A model generated the notes under the pieces. That model was not told the origin of the DNA. It ran no database searches and saw only the letters and a list, made by a program, of their open reading frames with translations. This document shows positions 35,242 through 43,553 of a stretch of DNA of 64,000 nt, in pieces (position 1 is the stretch's first letter; every line of letters starts with the position of its first letter). This DNA is from Cribrihabitans_A neustonicus (GTDB lineage: Bacteria > Pseudomonadota > Alphaproteobacteria > Rhodobacterales > Rhodobacteraceae), in assembly GCF_048820895.1 (NCBI RefSeq), contig NZ_JBMERQ010000005.1, positions 62,001-126,000 on the forward strand. Direction: 5' to 3'. A program made the translations under genes and the position numbers.

Positions 35242-35274
35242 GTCGTCCTCCCGCTTCTCCGGTGCTCCAAAAAT

Positions 35275-35297
35275 AAAAACCGTTTGGTCGGTATTTT
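35275..35297. promoter_or_regulatory. Candidate TetR-type operator
   Basis: An inverted repeat with arms ACCG (35279-35282) and CGGT (35289-35292), plus A- and T-rich flanks, fits the TetR-family ACCG...CGGT form. It lies between the divergent atuA-like operon and the TetR gene, where such repressors usually bind. Confidence 0.55.
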
Positions 35298-35366
35298 TCG
35301 TATTGAAGCAAGCCCGGTCAATTGCCACCCTTGTGTGACGCCGCGTCCAACAGCTACTTGACCAGC

Positions 35367-35990
35367 ATGACCGATCCCAATTCCCCGCCGCAAGCCGAAC
35401 CCTCGAAACACGAGCAGCGCTCGGCCGCCATGCGGGCGCGCATCTGCGAGGCAGCGGTCCGCTGCCTCGACATGCACGGCTACGCCGAAACCACGCTGGG
35501 GCGGATCCAGGCCGAGGCGGCGGTGTCGCGCGGGGCTCTGATGTATCATTTTTCCGACCGGCACGACATTATCGCGGCAACCGCGGCGCGCCTGCTCGGG
35601 CAGTCGCTGCGCCCAATCGAGGCGCGCAAGGCCGCGGCCGGGCGGATCACCGCCCGCTCGCTGCTGCAGGAGATCTGGGAGCGGGTGGTGAACACCGCAG
35701 GCGGGCGTGCGATGCTGGAAATTCTGGTCGCCTGCCGGACCGATGCGGTGCTGAACCAGCGGCTGGCGCCGCAGCTGCGCGAGTGGGACCGCGCCAGCCT
35801 GGCCTCCATCACCGGGCTGTATTCAGGTGCAGGGCAGGCGCCGGACGATGCCGAAGTGCTGTGGAGCATTGCCCGCTCCTTCGTGCGCGGATTGATCATA
35901 CACGAGCAATTCGTCAGTTCGCCCGAGTATCTGCACCGAATGCTCGCGCGCTTTGCCGATCTGATCGAACCTCAGCTTCAGTTGCGTTGA
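35367..35990 (+). CDS. TetR/AcrR-family regulator, divergent from atuA
   Basis: A 207-residue repressor with an N-terminal helix-turn-helix (YAETTLGRIQAEAAVSRGALMYHFSDRHDI) and an all-helical ligand domain. The position resembles atuR-atuA in Pseudomonas, which suggests control of the carboxylase operon by an acyl-CoA ligand. ATG 35367 is used; an in-frame TTG at 35322 would add 15 residues without better support. Confidence 0.88.
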   Translation: MTDPNSPPQAEPSKHEQRSAAMRARICEAAVRCLDMHGYAETTLGRIQAEAAVSRGALMYHFSDRHDIIAATAARLLGQSLRPIEARKAAAGRITARSLLQEIWERVVNTAGGRAMLEILVACRTDAVLNQRLAPQLREWDRASLASITGLYSGAGQAPDDAEVLWSIARSFVRGLIIHEQFVSSPEYLHRMLARFADLIEPQLQLR

Positions 35991-36130
35991 CCGGGCGGCG
36001 GAAGACAGCTGCCGCGACGCGCTGCAGTTGCTGCGCGCCGATGGCGGCGGTTCACTGGTGCGCAGCGGCCGGGCCTGAGGCGCTGTTTCGCCCCCCGCAG
36101 CGCTACCTGCCCGGGCTCCGCGGGCCGCGG

Positions 36131-36673
36131 CTACAGCGACGCTGCCGAACGGGAGGCTTGGTCGTATAGGCCGGATATGCTGCGCAGCACCCGCGCCACG
36201 TGGCGGATCTCCTGGTAATCGCGGTCTGTCGCCTCCGCCGACTCAAGAAGACAGGTCTTGCGGATGTCGCGGTAGGCGGCGCAGACCTCCTTGCCGCGTT
36301 CCGAGGTGGAATAGAACATCTCCTTGCCGACCTTGCGGCTTTGCACCAGCTCCGCCTTAGCCAGCTTCTTTAGTGAGTAGTTCACCGTATGGGTGTCTTC
36401 GATGTTAAGCATGAAAGCGATGTCGCTGAGCCGCTTCTCCTTGCTGCGGTGGTTCACGTTGTGCAGCACCAGGATGTCGAGCGGGTTGAAGTCCTTGTAA
36501 CCCACCGCCTTCATGCAGTGCATCATCCATCTCGAAAAGGCATTGTAGGTCATCGTCATCGCATATTCGAGCTCGCTGAATTCCCAGCCGGTGCCGTCTC
36601 CGGCGAGGTGGTCCGAGGACACAATCGGCGTGCCCGAGAGCGCAGGCCGCTCGGCCTTGGGGGTCTTTGTCAT
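36131..36673 (-). CDS. MarR-like winged-helix DNA-binding protein
   Basis: A 180-residue protein. Winged-helix elements are visible from about residue 55 to 130 (LSDIAFMLNIEDTHTVNYSLKKLAKAELV, then RKVGKEMFYSTSERGKE). A helical N-terminal dimerisation part (ELEYAMTMTYNAFSRWMMHCM) precedes it. The target is unknown. It is divergent from the CHAP-domain gene. Confidence 0.82.
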   Translation of the reverse strand: MTKTPKAERPALSGTPIVSSDHLAGDGTGWEFSELEYAMTMTYNAFSRWMMHCMKAVGYKDFNPLDILVLHNVNHRSKEKRLSDIAFMLNIEDTHTVNYSLKKLAKAELVQSRKVGKEMFYSTSERGKEVCAAYRDIRKTCLLESAEATDRDYQEIRHVARVLRSISGLYDQASRSAASL

Positions 36674-36984
36674 GGCGTCCGTCCTCTCTGCTGCCGGATT
36701 GTTCCGTGCCGGGATATCAAGAATGCCGGGGAGAAACCACGCCGAAATGCCGGCGAAACGCTGACATCAGCCCGCCTTAAAACGCCGGAACAGCCGTGAA
36801 ACCGGGACCCGCGACAGTACTCCGCAGGGGTCCGCGGCAAAAGACATGTCAATCGTGCACGCTGATGGCGGTTTTTTGCCGGCCCGCCGCTCAGCAGCAC
36901 CCGGGCTGCATCAAGAAGCTCGCCAAAACGGATCGGGTTCTTTATCCGCTTGGTTAAAAATTTACCAACAGACCGAGGGACCAC
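36674..36984. other. Divergent intergenic region with an AT-rich palindrome
   Basis: No gene is supported in these 311 bp. The only structure is TTGGTTAAAAATTTACCAA (36950-36968), an imperfect 19-bp palindrome with TTGGT/ACCAA arms. It lies just upstream of the CHAP gene ribosome site (GAGGGA). It could be an operator for the neighbouring winged-helix regulator. Confidence 0.5.
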
Positions 36985-37533
36985 ATGCCTGAATCACCCG
37001 CCCGCAAGCCGTTGCGCCTGTTGCCGCTACTGGCAGCGGGCGGGATTTTTCTTTCCGCCTGCAGCCCGCAGCCGGAGGGTGTCAGCCGCCGCGAGCTCGA
37101 CCCCGAGCGGGTGGCCTTTGCCGTCTCCGAAGCCGAGACCCTGCGCGCCCGCGGCCACAGGGTCTGGTGCGTGCCGTTTGCCCGCAACGCCAGCGGCATC
37201 AGCATCTACGGCAATGCCAAGACCTGGTGGCAGCAGGCTCAGGAGGGCTTTGCCAAACGGCAGAGGCCTACGGTCGGCGCCGTGATGGCCTTCCGCGCCA
37301 CTCCCTCGCTGCCGCTTGGCCATGTCGCGGTGGTCTCGCGCGTTCTGGAGCCCCGCAAGATCCTGATCGACCACGCCAATTGGCACCGCAACAGGGTATC
37401 GCTCGGCATGGCTGTGATCGACGTATCGGAAGATAACGACTGGTCCGCAGTTCGGGTGGAAAGCCACCCCGGCGCCTTCGGACGCACCTACCCGGTGCGC
37501 GGATTCATCTCGCCCGCCCCTCAGAACAGCTAG
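36985..37533 (+). CDS. CHAP-domain lipoprotein (putative peptidoglycan amidase)
   Basis: A 182-residue precursor with a lipoprotein-like leader (LLPLLAAGGIFLSAC; lipobox Cys near residue 26). The CHAP (NlpC/P60-like) domain has its Cys in VWCVPFAR (about residue 59), His in LGHVAVVSRV and a polar residue in ILIDHANW. CHAP domains cleave amide bonds in peptidoglycan stems or glutathionylspermidine. The location would be the periplasm, anchored to a membrane. It is not an obvious part of the tda operon that follows. Confidence 0.82.
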   Translation: MPESPARKPLRLLPLLAAGGIFLSACSPQPEGVSRRELDPERVAFAVSEAETLRARGHRVWCVPFARNASGISIYGNAKTWWQQAQEGFAKRQRPTVGAVMAFRATPSLPLGHVAVVSRVLEPRKILIDHANWHRNRVSLGMAVIDVSEDNDWSAVRVESHPGAFGRTYPVRGFISPAPQNS

Positions 37534-37779
37534 GGCGGCCTCCTGCGTCACGCGCCCGTGGAACAGCCTTCCGCCGGCGCTCCTGCGCCAAAATCCCGCG
37601 CCGCGTGGATAAGCTCTTGGAAACGCTGCCTCTCCGCAATACAACCTTAAGGAGAGGGGCGGGAGACCCTTCTAAGGCGCCCGCGCGCACAGCCGCCGCC
37701 AACGCCCGGGCCGTCTGATTTTCTTTCCGGGGCCTGCCGCCCGACTGGCCAGGCGCCAGAACGCACGAAGGGTGAATTA

Positions 37780-38688
37780 ATGGACATTCAACAACTCAAG
37801 ACATTTGTGACCGTCGCGCGCGAAGGCAGCATCACACGCGCCTCGGAGCTGCTGTTCCGCAGCCAGCCGGCCGTCAGCGCCCATATTAAATGCATGGAAG
37901 AAACCCTGGGCCTCACCCTGTTCCAGCGCACCCCCCGCGGCATGACGGTGACCGAAAACGGCCAGCGCCTTCTGAGCGAGGCACGCCAGCTTCTGGACAA
38001 GCATCAGCGGTTTCTGGAGGAAGCCTCCCGGCTGCGCGGCTGCCTCGCCGGGCAGCTTTGCCTGGGGGCCGGGCGGCATTCGGGCACCGAGGTGGTGAGC
38101 AGCCTGCTGACCGCCATGTCCCGGCAATTTCCCGACGTGAAGGTGGAGCTGCAGAACCTGAGCTCCTCCGATGTTCTGGAGGGCATTCGGCGCGGCACCA
38201 TCGACGCCGGGTTCTTCACGGAAACGGGTGAGGATCTCAGCGGCTTCTCGGCGCTGGAGATTTCCAGTTTCTGCGTCTACCTCGCCGCGCCCGCGGGCCT
38301 GCTGCCCGCCGGGGAGAAGACCGACTGGGCCAAGCTGGAGAATCTTCCGTGGATTTTCCCTGCTAGCTCCTCTTGTTGCGGGCGGCTGGCACGGGAGCTG
38401 CTGGAGGGCCACGGGCTGAACCCGCGGCGCATCATCCATGTGGACGATGAAACCGTGACCCGCACGCTGATTGCCAGCGGCGCCGGTGTCGGCTTGGTGC
38501 ACAGCGGCTCAGGGGGCGCTCAGTCCGCGGACGGCGGTCTCGTTCTGTTGCGCGAGCTGCGCCAGTCCGCCCGCGTGCTGTTCGCGCATCTCGCCTGCCG
38601 CCAGCAGGATCCGGTGATCGCGGCGGTCCGCGCCATTCTCGCCGCCCGCCCCGGTGCCGGCGCGGCGGGTGCAGAACAGGCCGCCTGA
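37780..38688 (+). CDS. tdaA: LysR-family regulator TdaA
   Basis: A 302-residue LysR regulator. The N-terminal winged helix reads QQLKTFVTVAREGSITRASELLFRSQ and PAVSAHIKCME; the effector domain follows from residue 90. Its place immediately upstream of tdaB-E with the same direction identifies it as TdaA, the activator of TDA synthesis in Phaeobacter. ATG 37780 has GAAGGG upstream. A hairpin separates it from tdaB. Confidence 0.9.
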   Translation: MDIQQLKTFVTVAREGSITRASELLFRSQPAVSAHIKCMEETLGLTLFQRTPRGMTVTENGQRLLSEARQLLDKHQRFLEEASRLRGCLAGQLCLGAGRHSGTEVVSSLLTAMSRQFPDVKVELQNLSSSDVLEGIRRGTIDAGFFTETGEDLSGFSALEISSFCVYLAAPAGLLPAGEKTDWAKLENLPWIFPASSSCCGRLARELLEGHGLNPRRIIHVDDETVTRTLIASGAGVGLVHSGSGGAQSADGGLVLLRELRQSARVLFAHLACRQQDPVIAAVRAILAARPGAGAAGAEQAA

Positions 38689-38733
38689 TCCGAGGCACCC
38701 GTCCGAAGAGCCCCCAGCTTACCGCAGATTCAC

Positions 38734-38756
38734 GGGGTACGGCGGTGCCGTGCCCC
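38734..38756 (+). terminator. Hairpin between tdaA and tdaB
   Basis: GGGGTACGGC and GCCGTGCCCC (10 pairs, one of them G-U, with loop GGT) can form a stable hairpin 45 bp after tdaA. There is no T-run, so termination would be partial or Rho-dependent. Confidence 0.5.
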
Positions 38757-38865
38757 GCAGCTTTCCGTAAAGCCGCCGCAAACGCCGGAAAACCGTACAT
38801 TATCCCCATTGCATCACCCGGAAAATATTGCACCCTGACGTCATTATTCAACCAGGGAGAAATAG

Positions 38866-39552
38866 ATGACCCGGATTCTCTACAGCCTCTGCGGTGCAGG
38901 CGGCGAACATTATTCGCCGCATGTTTGGAAAGTGATCATGGCACTGGAGCACAAACAGCTAGAGTATAAGCTGGAGCCGGTCACCTTTGCCTCCATTCGC
39001 GAAATTGAAGGCGGCCGTTTCACCAGCGTTCCGGTGCTGAACGACAATGGGACTGTATTAGGAGACAGTTTCAAAATCGCCGTGCACCTGGAGCGCAAAT
39101 ACCCAAGCGCCCCCAGTCTTTTCGAGGGCATCGGCGGCATTCAATTGTCACGATTTGTGGAAAGCTATTGCAAGACTATGCTGCACCCGCCGCTATCGGT
39201 GGCGGCGGTGATGGACATGTACCGTCTGATGAGCGAAGCCGACCGCGCCTACTTCCGCAGCGCGCGCGAACAGCGGTTCGGCAAAACCCTGGAAGAGGTG
39301 CACGAAGACCGCGGCCGTGCCCTCGGCACCCTGCCGGATCAGTTGGCCCCGGTCCGCGACCTGCTGTCGGACCGGGAGTGGCTAGGGGGCGAAAAGTCCT
39401 TGTTTGCCGACTATATCCTGTTTGGCACCCTGCAATGGTATCACGTCTGCTGCCCGGGTGCGCTGCTCGGCGCTGCTGACCCGGTGCAGCGATGGTTCGA
39501 GCGCTGCCTGGATCTATTCGGCGGGTGTGGCCGCAGCGCCCGGGCAGCTTGA
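38866..39552 (+). CDS. tdaB: Glutathione S-transferase-like TDA protein
   Basis: A 228-residue GST-fold protein: thioredoxin-like N-terminus (LYSLCGAGGEHYSPHVWKV; SVPVLNDNG; cis-Pro before VLND) and a helical C-terminal domain. TdaB is implicated in the sulfur incorporation steps on the tropone ring in current models, possibly by glutathione or thiol transfer. ATG 38866 has GGGAG 8 nt upstream. It precedes tdaC with a 341-bp gap that holds tdaC control sequences. Confidence 0.92.
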   Translation: MTRILYSLCGAGGEHYSPHVWKVIMALEHKQLEYKLEPVTFASIREIEGGRFTSVPVLNDNGTVLGDSFKIAVHLERKYPSAPSLFEGIGGIQLSRFVESYCKTMLHPPLSVAAVMDMYRLMSEADRAYFRSAREQRFGKTLEEVHEDRGRALGTLPDQLAPVRDLLSDREWLGGEKSLFADYILFGTLQWYHVCCPGALLGAADPVQRWFERCLDLFGGCGRSARAA

Positions 39553-39893
39553 GCACTGCCCGATCTCCCTTCGCCTTCCGTCCGGACGCACCAGAAGGCG
39601 CCGCCCCCGCTGCGGTGCCTTTTCGGCTGCGCCTGCCGCCGGCCTGCGCAGTATTAGCCTTACCCCTTCACCGATTCCGAGGGGAGCTATCAGTTTTTTT
39701 GAATTGTTTAGAATCCCCCGCTCGGCTTCCATAACCCGCAAGACCCGGATTCGAAATCACCGGAAACAGATCAAACTCGTTATATTTAACCCGAAATCCC
39801 GCGCTGCCATTTAATTCCGCGAGGCAGCCCGGAAGTTTCCGGATTCGGAATTTATGTTTCTTTTCTTGTGCCTTCCGAAGGACTGCCTGTGTC
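39553..39893 (+). promoter_or_regulatory. tdaC upstream region with a repeated motif and nested inverted repeats
   Basis: These 341 bp carry no gene. CCGGATTCGAAAT (39745-39757) recurs as CCGGATTCGGAAT (39839-39851), exactly 94 bp apart. The second copy overlaps CCGGAAGTTTCCGG (39829-39842), a perfect 14-bp repeat, and is flanked by AATTCCG (39813-39819) and CGGAATT (39846-39852). The segment is much more AT-rich than its surroundings. TdaA is reported to act at tdaC, so these are candidate sites. Confidence 0.6.
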
Positions 39894-40538
39894 ATGAACG
39901 TCCAAATTGAAACTCCTGCCTATAACAGCTCAATTTCATCCGAAGCGGAATATGCTTGGGTGGGCCGTATTCACACTCTGGGGCCATCCGGGACGAATTG
40001 CGAAAAGGCCGCGTTGGCCTGGGCCGGGCGTAAATGCCCGAATGCCGCGGTCTCCCTGCACCGCTCGATGGAACAGGCGGCGAGCGCGGTGGCAGGGGCA
40101 CCTGGTTCGGTGCTGCTGAGCGTGGTGGCCTACCCGCAGCTGCATTCGATCATCTACGAGCATCTCGGCAATCTCAGGCTGATCGACGTGTTCATCATGA
40201 ACACCGACAACATGGTGCTGGCCTCCTCGACCGGGGAGATGCCGGTGCTCTGCGCGACGCATCCGGCGCCGGAGAAGCTGCTGCCGCCGTCGATGCAGCG
40301 GATCTATGCCGCCAGCAACGTTCTGGCGGCGGCGGAGTGTGCCGAGGGCCGCGCGGATGGCTGCATCACCACGCTTCGCGCGGCGGAGCGATACGGCCTC
40401 ACCATTCTGCGCAGTTTCGGCCCGGTGCCGATGGGCTTCACCATCCACGGCCCCTGCCGCCAGCCCACCACCCGCAGCGCGGCGCCCGCCCGGGGGCCGC
40501 GCAGTAACCTTTCCAGCCAACAGGAGCAACCTTCATGA
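39894..40538 (+). CDS. tdaC: Prephenate-dehydratase-like TDA protein
   Basis: A 214-residue protein with the periplasmic-binding-type fold of prephenate dehydratase (THLGPSGTNCEKAAL-type start; NVLAAAECAEGRADGCITTLRAA), but lacking the ACT regulatory domain and the catalytic TRF motif region of PheA. TdaC works with TdaB in the ring-modification and sulfur-transfer steps in proposed models. Ribosome site GAAGGA lies 11 nt before ATG. It overlaps tdaD by 4 nt. Confidence 0.9.
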   Translation: MNVQIETPAYNSSISSEAEYAWVGRIHTLGPSGTNCEKAALAWAGRKCPNAAVSLHRSMEQAASAVAGAPGSVLLSVVAYPQLHSIIYEHLGNLRLIDVFIMNTDNMVLASSTGEMPVLCATHPAPEKLLPPSMQRIYAASNVLAAAECAEGRADGCITTLRAAERYGLTILRSFGPVPMGFTIHGPCRQPTTRSAAPARGPRSNLSSQQEQPS

Positions 40539-40951
40539 CCCAACGCGCATTCGAGACACCGATCGACATCCGGTACCGCGACACCGACTCCATGGGCCAC
40601 GTCAGCAGCCCGGTCTACTACGATTACATGCAGTCAGCGTATCTGGAATACATGCACAATCTTTTGGAGCTGCCCAAGTCGCAGAAGCTGCCGCACATCA
40701 TGGTGAAGACTTCCTGCGATTATGTCTCCCAGGCGATGTACGGCGAGAAACTGGTAGTGCTGAGCCGGGTCACCAAGTTCGGCAGCAAGAGCTTCGAGAT
40801 GTCGCACGAGATGCGGCTGGGCGGGGCGGATGGGCGCATCGTGGCGAAGGCGGGCTCGGTTCATGTGATGTTCGACTACGAAAAGCAAGCCACCTACCCG
40901 GTGCCGGATGCCTTCAAGGCCGCGGTTGCCGCCTTTCAGGAAGGCAACTGA
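40535..40951 (+). CDS. tdaD: 4-hydroxybenzoyl-CoA thioesterase-like TDA thioesterase
   Basis: A 138-residue hot-dog-fold thioesterase. The catalytic Asp lies in YRDTDSMGHVSSPVYYDYM (about residue 16-18), as in YbgC-type enzymes. TdaD is proposed to hydrolyse a CoA ester from the phenylacetyl-CoA-derived seven-membered ring. It is coupled to tdaC by ATGA and followed 39 nt later by tdaE. Confidence 0.93.
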   Translation: MTQRAFETPIDIRYRDTDSMGHVSSPVYYDYMQSAYLEYMHNLLELPKSQKLPHIMVKTSCDYVSQAMYGEKLVVLSRVTKFGSKSFEMSHEMRLGGADGRIVAKAGSVHVMFDYEKQATYPVPDAFKAAVAAFQEGN

Positions 40952-40990
40952 GGTGCATGAGATGCAAGTCACCGTAAAAGGAGCGGCATG

Positions 40991-42187
40991 ATGGATCTGC
41001 AATGGAGCGGCGCGCAGCAGGCGATCCGGGCGGAATACGCCTCGATCGCCTGCCGAACCGACCAGGACGAGCTGCGTCTCGGGCGGCGGGCCTTCGACCA
41101 GCGCACCTGGGATCAGCTGACCAGCGCCGGGCTGTGGCAAATGATCGTGCCGGAGGAGTACGGCGGCCGCGGCCGCAGCTGGTGGGATTTCACCGCAGCG
41201 CTTGAAGGCCTGGCCTCGGGCATCCGTGCGCCCGGGCTGCTGCTGTCAGTGATCGCGCAAGCCGGCATGGTGCGGGCGCTGGACCTGTTCGGCACCCCGG
41301 CGCAGAAGCGCGAATACCTGGGCCGCATCCTGCGCGGCGAGCTCAGCGCCACCGCCATCGCCGACCCCGACACCGGCACCGACGTGCGGGCGACCTCCTC
41401 GGTGCTGAGCCCCGGACCGAACGAGACCTTCGTGCTGGACGGCGCCAAGTACAATATCGCACACGCGCCGGTGGCCAGCTTCACCCTCGTGGTCTGCAAG
41501 CTGGCCGGGCATGACCGCGACGGCACCGCCCTGGTGCTGCTGGATGCGGGAAGCGAGGGGCTGCACACCGGCCCACCGGACCGCAAGCTGGGCAATCTGG
41601 ACCTGCCGACCGGACCGATGCGTTTTGACAGCGTGCCGCTGCACTATGGCAACCTGCTGGGCACCCCCGGCGAGGGCCTGCGCAACCTGGTCAGCATCGT
41701 CTCACTCGGCCGGCTGTATTATGGCCTTGCCGCTGCCTGGCTGGTGGAGCCGATGCTGGCGGCGGCGATGGACTACGCGCGTGAGCGGCAGACCTTCGGG
41801 GTGCCGGTGATCGAGCATCAATACGTGCAGAAGAAGCTCACCGATCTCAGGATTGCGGCGGAAACGGCAAAGTGGACGGCCTATGGCGCGCTGCACCAGC
41901 TGCTCACCGGCGCGCCCGAGGCGGCGATGTCCTGCTCGATTGCCAAGCTGGCCGGGGCGGAGGCGGTCACCGAAGGCGCGGTGGATTTGCTGAAGCTCTA
42001 TGGCAGCAAGGGCTACCACGAGGGCGAGGTGTCGACCTTCCTGCGCGATGCGCTGGCCTTCTGCAGCGTCGGCGGGACCGAGGAGATGCACCGCCGCAAT
42101 ATCATCGGCCAGATGACCCGGCTGCACGCCAAGAGCAAGCGCGACGTTGCGCCAAAGGCGCGCAAGCGGGCGCTGGAAACCGCCTGA
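40991..42187 (+). CDS. tdaE: Acyl-CoA-dehydrogenase-fold flavoenzyme TdaE
   Basis: A 398-residue flavoprotein with the acyl-CoA dehydrogenase order: helical N-domain, GTDVRATSS flavin loop, beta domain, and C-domain RQTFGVPVIEHQYVQKKL and GGTEEMHRRNIIGQM. TdaE is described as performing ring dehydrogenation, CoA release by oxygenolysis and ring epoxidation. Whether Met 40988 or Met 40991 is used is open; the AGGAG spacing (7 nt) favours 40991. A hairpin pair separates it from the resistance genes. Confidence 0.92.
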   Translation: MDLQWSGAQQAIRAEYASIACRTDQDELRLGRRAFDQRTWDQLTSAGLWQMIVPEEYGGRGRSWWDFTAALEGLASGIRAPGLLLSVIAQAGMVRALDLFGTPAQKREYLGRILRGELSATAIADPDTGTDVRATSSVLSPGPNETFVLDGAKYNIAHAPVASFTLVVCKLAGHDRDGTALVLLDAGSEGLHTGPPDRKLGNLDLPTGPMRFDSVPLHYGNLLGTPGEGLRNLVSIVSLGRLYYGLAAAWLVEPMLAAAMDYARERQTFGVPVIEHQYVQKKLTDLRIAAETAKWTAYGALHQLLTGAPEAAMSCSIAKLAGAEAVTEGAVDLLKLYGSKGYHEGEVSTFLRDALAFCSVGGTEEMHRRNIIGQMTRLHAKSKRDVAPKARKRALETA

Positions 42188-42192
42188 ACAGG

Positions 42193-42243
42193 GCGGCTGC
42201 CATAGCCGCGCAGGGGCGCCTGCTCCGCGCGCGGCTGTTTCTT
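42193..42243 (+). promoter_or_regulatory. Two mutually exclusive hairpins between tdaE and tdaR1
   Basis: Hairpin A pairs GCGGCT (42193-42198) with AGCCGC (42204-42209). Hairpin B pairs GCCGCGC (42205-42211) with GCGCGGC (42229-42235) and is followed by TGTTTCTT. They share 42205-42209, so only one can form at a time. This resembles an attenuator, with B as the terminator. Confidence 0.45.
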
Positions 42244-42261
42244 CAACAGAGAGAACCGGAT

Positions 42262-42807
42262 ATGAACTGCAAACCCCATCTCGCGGGCCTTGCGCTCGCG
42301 CTGCTGCCGGCCGCGCCTTCCCTCGCCGTCGACAGCCCCCAGCGGATGTTCACCCGCATCGACTGGCCTGCCGCCGCCGAAGCTGCGGCGGCAGCCCGCG
42401 CGCAGGACGCGGCAACCCTCGACGCCTTTGCCGCGGCTGGGCCGGATGGTCTGGAGGAGACCCGGCTGCCGGTGCTGATCCTTGGCGCCGAGGCCAAAGC
42501 CTCGCCGCCGCTGTTTGCCAGCCAGGGCACGGCCTACGCCGCCTATTACACGCTGGAGGGCGCACAGGTCAGCGTTCTGGGGGCGCATTCGGTGGTGGAC
42601 GCTCAGGGCGAACTTGAAGTGCACCATGAAACCGGCGCTTACGAGTCCACGGGGGACGGTGCGGACTACAGCCTCGCGCGTTTCGGCGCCTTCTATACGT
42701 TGCGGATCACCTGCGACCAGCCCACGAAGGACCCCCGCTGCATCGAGCCCGCATACCTGACCACTCTGGCGGAAAGCCTGATCGCCGTGAAAGGACCCGC
42801 AGAATGA
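42262..42807 (+). CDS. tdaR1: Secreted protein of the TDA self-resistance trio
   Basis: A 181-residue precursor with a signal peptide (LAGLALALLPAAPSLA, cleavage near residue 23). The mature part is Ala-rich with a single pair of Cys (ITCDQPTKDPRCIEP). I see no named domain. Its position before an M23-like protein and a gamma-glutamylcyclotransferase matches tdaR1 of Phaeobacter, reported to help cells survive the proton-exchanging action of TDA. It overlaps the next gene by 4 nt. Confidence 0.72.
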   Translation: MNCKPHLAGLALALLPAAPSLAVDSPQRMFTRIDWPAAAEAAAAARAQDAATLDAFAAAGPDGLEETRLPVLILGAEAKASPPLFASQGTAYAAYYTLEGAQVSVLGAHSVVDAQGELEVHHETGAYESTGDGADYSLARFGAFYTLRITCDQPTKDPRCIEPAYLTTLAESLIAVKGPAE

Positions 42808-43475
42808 TCCGGACCTATGTTCTTGCAGCGGCCCTGGTCCTCGGGCACGCGGTACAGGCGGACGAACCCGCGCGGTTCCTGGAGCCCGGCGATCTGATCG
42901 AAGATACCGGCACCGGCGTGACCAGCACCAGGGTGTTCTTCCCGGATATGCGCTTCCCGCTGGAAAGCGGCCCGGCCTATGCCAATTCGCATGCCTACGC
43001 CCCCGGCGGCTTCAAGGGCGGGGGCGGCAGCGAGTGCGATCCGGTGAACTACTCCTACCCTTGGCGCGACAACTTCTGCGAGTTCCGGCGCGCCGATCTG
43101 CCGCTCTGCGCTTCCGGAGGCCACCAGGGCCAGGACATCCGCCCGGCGACCTGCGAGGCCGGCAAGCACTGGGCGGTCGCCGCCGCGGACGGCGTGGTGG
43201 CGCAGGTAGGCCGCTTTGCCGTCACCATCCAGTCGCCCGCGGGCACGCTCTACCGCTATGTGCACCTCGACATGGAAAGCCTCCAGGTGGAGCCGATGGA
43301 CCGCGTCTCCAAGGGCGACCGTATCGGCAAGGTGTCCAACAGCTGGCTTTCGGAGCTGCCGGTACATCTGCACTTTGACGTTAAGGACACGGTCCGTGCC
43401 GGCGGCCGTGTGAAGTCGGTATTCCTGCCGCCCTACACCAGCCTGGTGCAGGCCTATCAGGCCATCGAGCCCTGA
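42804..43475 (+). CDS. tdaR2: M23-like secreted metallopeptidase (second TDA resistance gene)
   Basis: A 223-residue precursor with a signal peptide (residues 1-19). The zinc ligands of M23/LytM peptidases are present: H107 and D111 (HQGQD) and H188-x-H190 (VHLHFD). Several Cys residues may form disulfides. Such enzymes cut peptidoglycan cross-links. Position suggests tdaR2. It is plausible that envelope changes lower TDA-driven proton leak, but that is inference. Confidence 0.75.
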   Translation: MIRTYVLAAALVLGHAVQADEPARFLEPGDLIEDTGTGVTSTRVFFPDMRFPLESGPAYANSHAYAPGGFKGGGGSECDPVNYSYPWRDNFCEFRRADLPLCASGGHQGQDIRPATCEAGKHWAVAAADGVVAQVGRFAVTIQSPAGTLYRYVHLDMESLQVEPMDRVSKGDRIGKVSNSWLSELPVHLHFDVKDTVRAGGRVKSVFLPPYTSLVQAYQAIEP

Positions 43476-43487
43476 ACGCTGCACCAC

Positions 43488-43523
43488 GGCGGCCGGAGCG
43501 CCCTCCCCCGCGCTCCGGCCGCC
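43488..43523 (+). terminator. Stable hairpin between tdaR2 and tdaR3
   Basis: A perfect 14-bp stem (43488-43501 with 43510-43523, GC-rich) has an 8-nt loop and is followed by TGCATTTTGC. It can stop or slow transcription before tdaR3, which has its own AAGGAG site. Confidence 0.65.
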
Positions 43524-43553
43524 TGCATTTTGCTAATTGAAAGGAGCCTCAGC

